Shown piece by piece: positions 1 through 5,671 of a DNA stretch of 6,619 nucleotides. The notes below the pieces were generated by a model. The model ran no database searches and had not been told where the DNA came from. It saw nothing but the letters and a program-made list of their open reading frames with translations. Origin of the DNA: Blastocatellia bacterium (GTDB taxonomy: Bacteria > Acidobacteriota > Blastocatellia > Chloracidobacteriales > JADJPF01). Both the position numbers and the translations under genes were made by a program. The stretch spans positions 1 through 6,619 of the forward strand of contig JAEUQL010000210.1 of assembly GCA_016789295.1 (NCBI GenBank), in the 5' to 3' direction. How positions within the stretch are numbered: position 1 is the first letter of the stretch; every line of letters starts with the position of its first letter.

Positions 1-646
1 TTACAGGTGCTACTCTTCTTGCAGAAAGAATCTCTCCTCTGTATATCCACACCTTAACCCCGATCACACCGAAGGTGGTATAAGCTTGTGCAAAGCCATA
101 GTCTATGTCTGCTCTCAGGGTGTGCAAAGGCAACTGCCCATCCAGATACCATTCGGATCTCGCAATTTCAGCTCCACCCAAACGCCCTGAAACCCTCACC
201 TTAATGCCTTGTGCACCGAACCTCTTGGCACTGTCTACGGTCTTTCTCATCGCTCTTCTAAAAGCAACTCTCTTCTCTAGCTGTGAAGCTATCTGCTCGG
301 CCTGCAGTTGCGCATTCAATTCTGGTTTGGTTATCTCCTGAATGTTGACAATTACCTCACGGCCTGTCTTAGACTGGATCTCCGATTTGAGCTTGTCTAT
401 CTCCGAACCTTTTCTTCCAATTATTATTCCGGGTCTTGACGTGTGAATAATTATCTTTAATTTGTTTGCAGCTCTCTCTATATCTATGTGTGAGACCCAT
501 GCGCCTTCAAAACGCTTTTTAAGATCTTTCTTCAAGCTAAGGTCTTCGAGCAGAAGCTTTCCAAAGTCCTTCTTCGCATACCATATTGAGTGCCAAGTCC
601 GATTTACTCCTAGCCTAAAACCATAAGGGTGAACTTTTTGACCCAC
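1..646 (-). CDS. rpsC: 30S ribosomal protein S3 (uS3), 3' end cut by window edge
   Basis: S3 lies in the head of the 30S subunit at the mRNA entry tunnel, where it helps unwind mRNA. Translating down from position 646 gives 215 visible residues and no stop before the window ends; E. coli S3 has 233, so only a short C-terminal tail should be missing. The N-terminus reads MGQKVHPYGFRLG, the standard S3 start. The KH domain has the GxxG loop as GRKG at residues 77-80 within RPGIIIGRKGSEI. The C-terminal domain shows the conserved run LPLHTLRADIDYG followed by GVIGVKVWIYRGEI. The start codon is GTG at 644-646, with a strong GGAGG at 653-657 spaced 6 bases from it; no ATG fits the family start. 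It follows rplV after a 36-base gap. The identification is secure; the exact C-terminus cannot be seen. Confidence 0.97.
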   Translation of the reverse strand, partial: MGQKVHPYGFRLGVNRTWHSIWYAKKDFGKLLLEDLSLKKDLKKRFEGAWVSHIDIERAANKLKIIIHTSRPGIIIGRKGSEIDKLKSEIQSKTGREVIVNIQEITKPELNAQLQAEQIASQLEKRVAFRRAMRKTVDSAKRFGAQGIKVRVSGRLGGAEIARSEWYLDGQLPLHTLRADIDYGFAQAYTTFGVIGVKVWIYRGEILSARRVAPV

Positions 647-650
647 TTTA

Positions 651-657
651 CTCCTCC
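651..657 (-). promoter_or_regulatory. Ribosome binding site of rpsC (supports GTG start)
   Basis: The minus strand reads GGAGGAG here. The GGAGG core at 653-657 is 6 bases from the GTG at 644-646. This strong site, plus the exact family N-terminus, sets the rpsC start at a non-ATG codon. Confidence 0.85.
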
Positions 658-682
658 GCTTTAACTCTCTTTAGTTGGTTAC

Positions 683-1069
683 CTATTCTTCAGACTTCGA
701 AGGGTTCTTACCTGCCTTGTCGGTCGAAACGTGAACTGTTATGTGACACAGATGTCTTTTCTCTCTGTAAGCCCTACCCATCGGAGCAGGTCTCACCCTA
801 CGTCGCCACTTTGTCGCTCCTATGTCTACATAACATTCACTAACAAACAGGCGATCAACATTAACAGATATATTGTCTCTTTCAGCCGTCTGTTCTGCGT
901 TTGCTATAGCTGATCTAAGAACCTTCTCGATAGGCTTAGCAGCTCTCTTCTTAGTGAAGCGCAGTATAGCCAAAGCATCACTTACATTTTTTCCCCTTAT
1001 GGTATCAATGACAAGCCGTGCTTTCTGCGCCGAACCTCTCACAAACTTTCCAATTGCGTGTGCTTGCAT
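683..1069 (-). CDS. rplV: 50S ribosomal protein L22 (uL22)
   Basis: L22 is a large-subunit protein that contacts all 23S rRNA domains; its long beta hairpin lines the peptide exit tunnel near the macrolide site. The 128-residue product carries the N-terminal family signature GSAQKARLVIDTIRGK (about residues 12-27), the helix with SAIANAEQ, and the tunnel hairpin with RRVRPAPMGRAY followed by HITVHVS. E. coli L22 is 110 residues; the extra length here is mostly a charged C-terminal tail after HITVHVS. The ATG at 1067-1069 has a GGAG about 9 bases upstream. It sits 33 bases after rpsS and 36 before rpsC. No tunnel-loop deletion of the kind linked to macrolide resistance is obvious. The stop is TAG. 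Confidence 0.97.
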   Translation of the reverse strand: MQAHAIGKFVRGSAQKARLVIDTIRGKNVSDALAILRFTKKRAAKPIEKVLRSAIANAEQTAERDNISVNVDRLFVSECYVDIGATKWRRRVRPAPMGRAYREKRHLCHITVHVSTDKAGKNPSKSEE

Positions 1070-1102
1070 CTGTCAAGACTCCAGTTTTTCAAATTAGAGT
1101 TT

Positions 1103-1390
1103 CTATTTCTTCTTAGCTGTTTTCTCAGATTTGTCACCAGCGTGACCCTTAAAGGTTCTTGTTGGAGCAAACTCACCCAGCTTGTGACCAACCATGTTCT
1201 CTGTGATGTAGACTGGTATGAACTTCTTCCCATTGTGAACAGCTAATGTATGACCAACCATGTCTGGTAAGATAGTTGAGCGTCTCGACCAAGTCTTATG
1301 AACTCTCTTCTCATTAGCTTCATTCATTCTGTCTATCACTCTTAGTAGATGACGATCAATAAAAGGTCCTTTTTTAATAGATCTGGCCAT
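1103..1390 (-). CDS. rpsS: 30S ribosomal protein S19 (uS19)
   Basis: S19 is in the head of the 30S subunit, near the A-site tRNA and the bridge to the large subunit, and assembles with S13. The 95-residue product is of normal length and starts MARSIKKGPFIDRHLL, the family signature. It then shows WSRRSTILPDMVGHTLAVHNGKKF in two conserved blocks (WSRRSTI and VHNGKKF) and ends with GHKLGEFAPTRTFKGHAG plus a lysine-rich tail. The ATG at 1388-1390 lies 12 bases after the rplB stop, so the genes are probably translationally coupled. The ribosome binding site is odd: a G-rich run ends only 2 bases before the ATG, while an AAGG overlapping the rplB stop lies about 10 bases away. The stop is TAG. Confidence 0.97.
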   Translation of the reverse strand: MARSIKKGPFIDRHLLRVIDRMNEANEKRVHKTWSRRSTILPDMVGHTLAVHNGKKFIPVYITENMVGHKLGEFAPTRTFKGHAGDKSEKTAKKK

Positions 1391-1402
1391 GTCTCCCCCG
1401 CC

Positions 1403-2224
1403 TTACTTTCTTCGTCTGACTATAAACTTGTCAGTGCGCTTGTTGTTTCTGGTTTTGTAACCTCTTGTAGGCTGTCCCCAAGGAGTGACTGGATTTCTTC
1501 CGCCGCTCGTCTTTCCTTCTCCACCACCGTGTGGGTGATCAACAGGGTTCATTGCCACACCTCTAACAGTTGGCCGTTTGCCTAACCAGCGCGTTCTACC
1601 AGCTTTTCCAACAGACACATTTTCGTGCTCAATGTTTCCTACCTGGCCTATTGTGGCCATGCAGTCGGTTCTCACTTTGCGTATCTCACCACTTGGCAGT
1701 CTCAGTTGTGCCCAGTCTCCTTCTTTGGCAATCAACTGTGCCCTTGAGCCAGCACTCCTTGCCATCTGTCCACCTTTTCCAGGTTTCAACTCTATGTTGT
1801 GGACTTCTGTACCAAGAGGGATGTTGCGTAGAGGTAGAGCATTGCCAGCAATTATGTCTGCATCGGGGCCAGCAACTACAGTCTGTCCCACTTTCAGACC
1901 CACTGGAGCCAAGATATACCTCTTTTCACCATCTACATAGCTGAGTAACGCTATCCTTGCAGATCGATTTGGATCGTACTCAACCGTAGCTACCTTGGCT
2001 GGAATACCTGTCTTATCACGCTTGAAATCTATCACTCTGTAGAGTCTTTTGTGTCCACCGCCTCTGTGTCTGACAGTGATGTGCCCAATGTTGTTTCGCC
2101 CTGAGTTCTTCTTCCTTCTTGCAACAAGTGTCTTCTCAGGACGCACATTCGACAGATTCTCACCTGTCAAATAAGTTTGATATCTTCTTGCTGATGAAGT
2201 TGGTTTTAACTTTTTAATAGGCAT
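1403..2224 (-). CDS. rplB: 50S ribosomal protein L2 (uL2)
   Basis: L2 is one of the most conserved large-subunit proteins; it is needed for subunit association and supports the peptidyl transferase centre. The 273-residue product equals the usual bacterial length. The N-terminal half includes GRNNIGHITVRHRGGGHKRLYR and the OB-fold region; the SH3-like second half has LPLRNIPLGTEVHNIE. The C-terminal signature NPVDHPHGGGEGKTSGGR holds His230, matching the functionally important E. coli His229 (numbered without Met), and is followed by TPWGQPTRGYKTR and the basic tail. The ATG at 2222-2224 has only a weak ribosome binding site (GCGGAA, about 7 bases away), the poorest in this cluster. It may rely on coupling across the 54-base gap from rplW. 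The stop is TAA. Confidence 0.98.
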   Translation of the reverse strand: MPIKKLKPTSSARRYQTYLTGENLSNVRPEKTLVARRKKNSGRNNIGHITVRHRGGGHKRLYRVIDFKRDKTGIPAKVATVEYDPNRSARIALLSYVDGEKRYILAPVGLKVGQTVVAGPDADIIAGNALPLRNIPLGTEVHNIELKPGKGGQMARSAGSRAQLIAKEGDWAQLRLPSGEIRKVRTDCMATIGQVGNIEHENVSVGKAGRTRWLGKRPTVRGVAMNPVDHPHGGGEGKTSGGRNPVTPWGQPTRGYKTRNNKRTDKFIVRRRK

Positions 2225-2278
2225 AGTTTTGTTCCGCTTCTAACTTTATTTTGCAGTTCGGTGTGGTTGGTTCAGCTA

Positions 2279-2584
2279 TTATGCAATGTCTCCATACTCA
2301 ACAGCTTTTTCACCAGCCTTGATGGTCACATAAGCCTTCTTCCAGTCTGGACGACGCCCTACAGACCTGCCTTTTCGTTTCTCTTTACCTTCGTAGTTTG
2401 CAAGTCTCACCGAATCGACTTTCACTTGGAATATCTTTTCAACAGCATTGCTAATCTCTATCTTATTAGCGTCTGTTGCAACATAAAAAGTAAGCAACTG
2501 CTTTTTATCTTGTGACGCTTCTTTCAGCTTTATAGCTTTTTCTGTTATCACAGGGCCTTTTATTACATCCCAAACAGACTTCAT
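2279..2584 (-). CDS. rplW: 50S ribosomal protein L23 (uL23)
   Basis: L23 binds 23S rRNA at the mouth of the peptide exit tunnel and is the docking point for trigger factor and the signal recognition particle. The 101-residue product is of normal size. The N-terminal helix region carries the family motif GPVITEKAIKL (residues about 10-20), which holds the chaperone-docking surface. The core strand reads TFYVATDANKIEIS, followed by the helix NAVEKIFQVKVDSV, and the extended basic loop is GKEKRKGRSVGRRPDWKKAYV, in two parts (GKEKRKGR and GRRPDWKKAYV). The ATG at 2582-2584 has GAGGAG 6 bases upstream. It is 13 bases from rplD. The stop is TAA followed directly by an in-frame TAG. Confidence 0.97.
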   Translation of the reverse strand: MKSVWDVIKGPVITEKAIKLKEASQDKKQLLTFYVATDANKIEISNAVEKIFQVKVDSVRLANYEGKEKRKGRSVGRRPDWKKAYVTIKAGEKAVEYGDIA

Positions 2585-2597
2585 ATCATTCTCCTCA

Positions 2598-3224
2598 CTA
2601 TCTACTCAAAACTTCCTGAACCTGCATTATAGCGTCACGGCTGAAGACTATCTTTTCGTATTGAAGCAGGTCATAGACATTCACACTGTTAGAAGATAGC
2701 TTCTTTACATTTGGCAAATTTCTGGCTGAGAGTGTCAGGTTCTTGTTTTCAGCAGAATCGACAAAGAGGGTCTTTCTGTCTAAACCCAACCTATTTAGGA
2801 TATTGACTGTATTTTTTGTTTTATGGTCTGGTAGCTCCAGCTTGTCTACAACTATCAGGCCACCCTCTCTCAACCTTTCAGAAAGGACAGATCTTACTGC
2901 ACCACGCCTCATCTTCTTTGGCATGTCATAGCTCCAGTCACGAGGCTTAGGTCCGTGGACATTGCCACCACCTTTCCAAAGTGGAGAACGCAGAGATGCA
3001 ATTCTGGCTCGTCCAGTCCCCTTTTGACGCCAAAGCTTCTTTCCTGACCCAGAAACTTCTCCACGTGTCTTTGTTGAGACTGTTCCTTGTCTCTGATTTG
3101 TCAAGTAGCATTTGACAGCTTCATAGATAAGTGCCTTGTTTAGAGGTACAGCAAAAATAGAGTCTTTTAGCTCAATTTCACCTACTTCTTGATTTTCAAG
3201 ATTTTTTACTTTGACTACAGGCAT
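2598..3224 (-). CDS. rplD: 50S ribosomal protein L4 (uL4)
   Basis: L4 is a primary 23S rRNA binder whose extended loop reaches into the exit tunnel opposite L22. In E. coli free L4 also represses the S10 operon through its leader; whether that occurs here cannot be judged, because no leader is visible and rpsJ follows tuf directly. The 208-residue product is of usual length. The loop runs from about residue 47 to 95 and includes TRGEVSGSGKKLWRQKGTGR, with GTGRAR at 69-74, then SPLWKGGGNVHGPKPR. The C-terminal globular part contains LIVVDKLELPDHKTK and ends YEKIVFSRDA. The ATG at 3222-3224 has GGAG 7 bases upstream. The gap from rplC is 30 bases. The stop is TAG followed by an in-frame TGA. 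Confidence 0.97.
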   Translation of the reverse strand: MPVVKVKNLENQEVGEIELKDSIFAVPLNKALIYEAVKCYLTNQRQGTVSTKTRGEVSGSGKKLWRQKGTGRARIASLRSPLWKGGGNVHGPKPRDWSYDMPKKMRRGAVRSVLSERLREGGLIVVDKLELPDHKTKNTVNILNRLGLDRKTLFVDSAENKNLTLSARNLPNVKKLSSNSVNVYDLLQYEKIVFSRDAIMQVQEVLSR

Positions 3225-3254
3225 CTTTTCACTCCATAACTTTACTTGGCTTCA

Positions 3255-3908
3255 CTATCTCTTCTTTATTAGAAGATACCCACCATTTGGTCCAGGAACG
3301 CTCCCTTTGACTAAGAGCAGGTTCTGTTCAGCATCAATTCTGATAACCTTCAAGTTCTTTATTGTCTTGCGTTCAACTCCCATGTGACCAGCCATTCTTG
3401 TGCCTTTTATCACACGAGATGGAAATGCAGACGCGCCTATCGAACCTGGTGCTCTATGAAACATCGAACCGTGGGTAGCACGACCGCCACCGAATTTGTG
3501 TCTTTTGATAAACCCTGCAAAACCTCTACCCTTGCTTGTACCTACAATGTCTATTGAATCATCTACAGAGAACTGATCTACAAGCACGCTGTCGCCTACT
3601 TTCGTGCTGTCTTCAGAAGACTCAAGTCTAAACTCTTTTAAAACTCTTGTTGGAGGTATTGGAGTCTTTCCTTTTGCTTTTGCCTTCTCTGTCTGACCAA
3701 AATGCCCCTGTAGTGGCTTGTTGACGCGCTTTGGAGGATTTTCTTCTACCAATCCAAGCTGTACAGCTTCATAACCATCTTTTGCAGATGTCTTCCTCTG
3801 CACTACAACACAAGGCCCAGCCTTTATAACTGTCACTGGAGTGACAGTTCCATCAGGTGAAAATACCTGAGTCATCCCAATCTTCTTTCCGATTATGCCG
3901 TTGATCAT
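3255..3908 (-). CDS. rplC: 50S ribosomal protein L3 (uL3)
   Basis: L3 is an early-assembly 50S protein; its central extension reaches close to the peptidyl transferase centre. The 217-residue product opens MINGIIGKKIGMTQVF, the family start, and has the central signature KFGGGRATHGSMFHRAPGSI, then a GTRMAGHMG block and the C-terminal run NLLLVKGSVPGPNGGYLLIK. Length is normal for a bacterial L3. The ATG at 3906-3908 is fixed by the family N-terminus; the only strong Shine-Dalgarno, GAGGAG at 3921-3926, is 12 bases away, longer than usual, and no in-frame alternative start lies between them. It follows rpsJ after a 102-base gap that holds possible RNA structure. The stop is TAG followed by an in-frame TGA. 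Confidence 0.97.
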   Translation of the reverse strand: MINGIIGKKIGMTQVFSPDGTVTPVTVIKAGPCVVVQRKTSAKDGYEAVQLGLVEENPPKRVNKPLQGHFGQTEKAKAKGKTPIPPTRVLKEFRLESSEDSTKVGDSVLVDQFSVDDSIDIVGTSKGRGFAGFIKRHKFGGGRATHGSMFHRAPGSIGASAFPSRVIKGTRMAGHMGVERKTIKNLKVIRIDAEQNLLLVKGSVPGPNGGYLLIKKR

Positions 3909-3920
3909 ATAAACTCGATT

Positions 3921-3926
3921 CTCCTC
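3921..3926 (-). promoter_or_regulatory. Ribosome binding site of rplC, unusually distant
   Basis: The minus strand reads GAGGAG, 12 bases before the rplC ATG. That spacing is longer than the usual 5-9. The intervening codons in frame (AAT CGA GTT TAT) include no start, so the ATG stands. Local RNA folding could shorten the effective distance, but this is inference. Confidence 0.6.
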
Positions 3927-3933
3927 ACAAAAA

Positions 3934-3984
3934 CTTTGGGATAAAGCTCAAAAAAGACTTCCCTAAGACCATGAAATAGTCTTT
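3934..3984 (-). promoter_or_regulatory. Possible structured RNA (hairpin plus pseudoknot partner) in the rpsJ-rplC gap
   Basis: In the transcript, AAAGACT (plus 3978-3984) pairs perfectly with AGTCTTT (plus 3953-3959), enclosing 18 bases; the 3' arm runs into six U in total. Within that loop, CTTAGGGA (plus 3960-3967) can pair at 7 of 8 positions with TCCCAAAG (plus 3934-3941), which lies 7 bases before the rplC Shine-Dalgarno. The two helices would form an H-type pseudoknot with no bases between them, or act as alternatives. The first stem with its U-run also resembles a weak terminator. It is hand-found and modest in strength. Confidence 0.35.
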
Positions 3985-4010
3985 CAGTTTCAGAATGTTG
4001 AGGATAATTT

Positions 4011-4337
4011 CTACTTATGCTCTCTACCGAAGGCTTTTATCTCGACATCTACACCTGCTGGAAGGTCTAACTTCATCAGGGCGTCCACTGTTTGTGGAGT
4101 TGGATCAAGAATATCCATCAGCCGTTTGTGAGTTCTTATTTCAAACTGTTCACGTGATTTCTTGTCTACGTGAGGCGACCTCAAGACCGTATATTTGTTT
4201 TTTACAGTTGGTAGAGGTATTGGGCCAGCCACCCGTGCACCAGTCCTCTTTGCTGTGTCTACTATCTCAGCAGTTGACTGATCTAGAACTCTGTAGTCGT
4301 AAGCTTTTAGCCTTATCCTTATTTTTTCGTTCAACAT
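4011..4337 (-). CDS. rpsJ: 30S ribosomal protein S10 (uS10)
   Basis: S10 sits in the 30S head and, with NusB, also acts in transcription antitermination. The product from the chosen start has 108 residues (E. coli 103). It begins MLNEKIRIRLKAYDYRVLDQ and continues with STAEIVDTAKRTGARVAGPI, PLPT, the extended loop ending in SPHVDKKSREQFEIRTHKR, and VDALMKLDLPAGVDVEIKAF. The C-terminus extends a few residues past the E. coli end. The ATG at 4335-4337 is preferred over an upstream in-frame ATG at 4380-4382: it matches the family N-terminus and has AGGA 6 bases upstream, while the earlier ATG overlaps the tuf stop and would add an unrelated 15-residue leader. It follows tuf by 44 bases, with a strong hairpin between them. 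The stop is TAG. Confidence 0.97.
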   Translation of the reverse strand: MLNEKIRIRLKAYDYRVLDQSTAEIVDTAKRTGARVAGPIPLPTVKNKYTVLRSPHVDKKSREQFEIRTHKRLMDILDPTPQTVDALMKLDLPAGVDVEIKAFGREHK

Positions 4338-4340
4338 ACA

Positions 4341-4347
4341 CCTTCCT
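4341..4347 (-). promoter_or_regulatory. Ribosome binding site of rpsJ
   Basis: The minus strand reads AGGAAGG, with AGGA 6 bases before the ATG at 4335-4337. It decides in favour of the shorter, family-like S10 start over the upstream in-frame ATG at the tuf stop. Confidence 0.75.
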
Positions 4348-4351
4348 GGGC

Positions 4352-4382
4352 ATAATCTTGGGGATAAACTCCCCAAGATCAT
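4352..4382 (-). promoter_or_regulatory. Strong hairpin in the tuf-rpsJ gap
   Basis: In the transcript, ATCTTGGGG (plus 4371-4379) pairs perfectly with CCCCAAGAT (plus 4355-4363) around a 7-base loop at 4364-4370. Outward it adds one G-U and two A-U pairs, ending at the last base of the tuf TAA; inward one more A-U pair can close, leaving a 5-base loop. The rpsJ Shine-Dalgarno begins 4 bases past the stem. No U-tract follows, so it is not a normal intrinsic terminator. Possible roles are mRNA processing, 3'-end protection of tuf, or control of coupling between tuf and rpsJ; none can be proved from sequence. Confidence 0.6.
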
Positions 4383-5569
4383 TACTCAATAATTTCAGAG
4401 ATAGTACCAGCACCAACAGTTCTGCCACCTTCGCGAATGGCAAAACGTAAGCCCTTCTCCATAGCAATCGGAGTGATGAGTTCAATCTCAAGGGCAATGT
4501 TGTCACCAGGCATCACCATCTCAACACCTTCAGGCAGACTAGCTACTCCTGTAACATCCGTGGTTCTGAAGTAGAACTGTGGTCTGTAACCTGTGAAGAA
4601 TGGCGTGTGCCTTCCTCCTTCTTCTTTGGTCAACACATAGACCTCTGCTTTGAACTTTGTGTGTGGCTTTATCGACCCTGGTTTCGAGATTACCTGCCCT
4701 CTCTCTATCTCTTTTCTGTCCACTCCTCGCAGCAACAACCCTACGTTGTCTCCTGCTCTTCCCTCATCCAGTAGCTTCTTGAACATCTCTACTCCTGTCA
4801 CTACTGTCTTTCGGGTGTCTCTGATTCCTACTATCTCGACCTCTTCTCCTGTCTTGACTATTCCTCTCTCAACTCTTCCTGTCGCCACTGTCCCTCTTCC
4901 GGCTATCGAGAAGATGTCTTCTACTGGCATCAAAAATGGCTTGTCGGTCTGTCTGGCTGGCGTTGGTATGTACTCATCCACTCTCGCCATCAACTCTTCT
5001 ACTGTCTGTTCCCACTTCCCATCTCCATTCAATGCTCCCAATGCTGAACCTCTCACCACTGGTATGTCATCTCCTGGAAAATCATATGATGACAACAACT
5101 CTCTCACTTCCAACTCTACCAAGTCCAACAACTCTGGGTCATCCACTGCATCCACTTTGTTCATAAACACCACCATTGCTGGCACTCCTACCTGTCTTGC
5201 TAGCAAAATGTGTTCTCTTGTCTGTGGCATTGGTCCATCTGTTGCTGCTACAACCAATATTGCTCCGTCCATCTGTGCCGCTCCTGTGATCATGTTCTTC
5301 ACATAGTCGGCATGTCCTGGGCAATCTACGTGTGCATAGTGGCGATTTGCTGTCTCGTACTCTACGTGCGCTGTTGCTATTGTGATTCCTCTTGCCCTCT
5401 CCTCTGGTGCATTGTCTATTGAGTCGAATGCTCTTATCTGCACTTTTGGATTATGTTTTGCCAGCACTTTTGTTATTGCTGCTGTCAATGTTGTCTTCCC
5501 GTGGTCTACGTGCCCGATCGTACCTACGTTTACGTGTGGCTTACTACGATCGAATTTCTCCTTTGCCAT
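4382..5569 (-). CDS. tuf: Translation elongation factor EF-Tu
   Basis: EF-Tu is the GTPase that brings aminoacyl-tRNA to the ribosomal A site. The 395-residue product is complete. GTPase motifs are intact: GHVDHGKT at 19-26, switch I RGIT at 60-63, DCPGH at 82-86 with the catalytic His86, NKVD at 137-140 and SAL at 175-177. Domain II covers about residues 210-300 (RGTVATGRVERG) and domain III the rest (GGRHTPFFTGYRPQFYFRTT, then VMPGDN). The ATG at 5567-5569 matches the family start; AAAGGAG lies 10 bases upstream and may be partly masked by a hairpin. The gene is oddly mosaic in codon use: A- or G-ending codons dominate up to about codon 342, then T-ending codons take over to the end. The protein itself looks continuous and normal. 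It lies 102 bases after fusA. The stop is TAA followed by an in-frame TGA. Confidence 0.99.
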   Translation of the reverse strand: MAKEKFDRSKPHVNVGTIGHVDHGKTTLTAAITKVLAKHNPKVQIRAFDSIDNAPEERARGITIATAHVEYETANRHYAHVDCPGHADYVKNMITGAAQMDGAILVVAATDGPMPQTREHILLARQVGVPAMVVFMNKVDAVDDPELLDLVELEVRELLSSYDFPGDDIPVVRGSALGALNGDGKWEQTVEELMARVDEYIPTPARQTDKPFLMPVEDIFSIAGRGTVATGRVERGIVKTGEEVEIVGIRDTRKTVVTGVEMFKKLLDEGRAGDNVGLLLRGVDRKEIERGQVISKPGSIKPHTKFKAEVYVLTKEEGGRHTPFFTGYRPQFYFRTTDVTGVASLPEGVEMVMPGDNIALEIELITPIAMEKGLRFAIREGGRTVGAGTISEIIE

Positions 5570-5581
5570 CTCTCTTCTACT

Positions 5582-5627
5582 CCTTTATCTTCTCTAAATA
5601 TTTCAGTGAACCATATCCAGATAAAGA
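5582..5627 (-). promoter_or_regulatory. Possible hairpin covering the tuf ribosome binding site
   Basis: In the transcript, CTTTATCT (plus 5619-5626) is a perfect complement of AGATAAAG (plus 5583-5590), with one more U-G pair outside and a 28-base loop that can form a small ATAT inner stem. The 3' arm overlaps the tuf Shine-Dalgarno AAAGGAG (plus 5580-5586), which lies 10 bases before the ATG. Folding would hide part of the site. The long loop weakens the case; no covariation was checked. Confidence 0.4.
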
Positions 5628-5671
5628 TTCTAAGTAACAGTTAAACTATTAAACCTATACCTGTAGCCTGT

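Noticed and set aside
1570..1944. Two overlapping plus-strand open frames opposite rplB
   Set aside because: Both are antisense shadows of L2, which is complete and conserved; the predicted peptides are Ser/Cys/Leu-rich reverse-strand noise.
3950..3984. Intrinsic terminator between rpsJ and rplC
   Set aside because: The stem is only 7 bp and low in G-C, the loop is 18 bases, and half of the U-run is inside the stem. Full termination inside the S10 cluster would also make little sense; partial attenuation remains possible.
4338..4382. Longer rpsJ start giving 15 extra residues
   Set aside because: The extra residues do not match S10, the ATG overlaps the tuf stop, and the hairpin and the good ribosome binding site both lie downstream of it.
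3995..4450. Plus-strand open frame across rpsJ and the end of tuf
   Set aside because: It is the reverse of two firmly identified genes and the hairpin gap, without its own ribosome binding site or a recognisable product.
4650..5306. Long open plus-strand frame of 218 codons opposite tuf
   Set aside because: It is antisense to a certain EF-Tu gene and lies inside the tract of biased codons, where the scarcity of TTA, CTA and TCA codons on the coding strand leaves the opposite frames open. The translated product shows no family I recognise.
5628..5660. Possible promoter between fusA and tuf (a TAGAAT-like -10 on the minus strand)
   Set aside because: No convincing -35 hexamer sits at the right distance; the match is what an AT-rich gap gives by chance.
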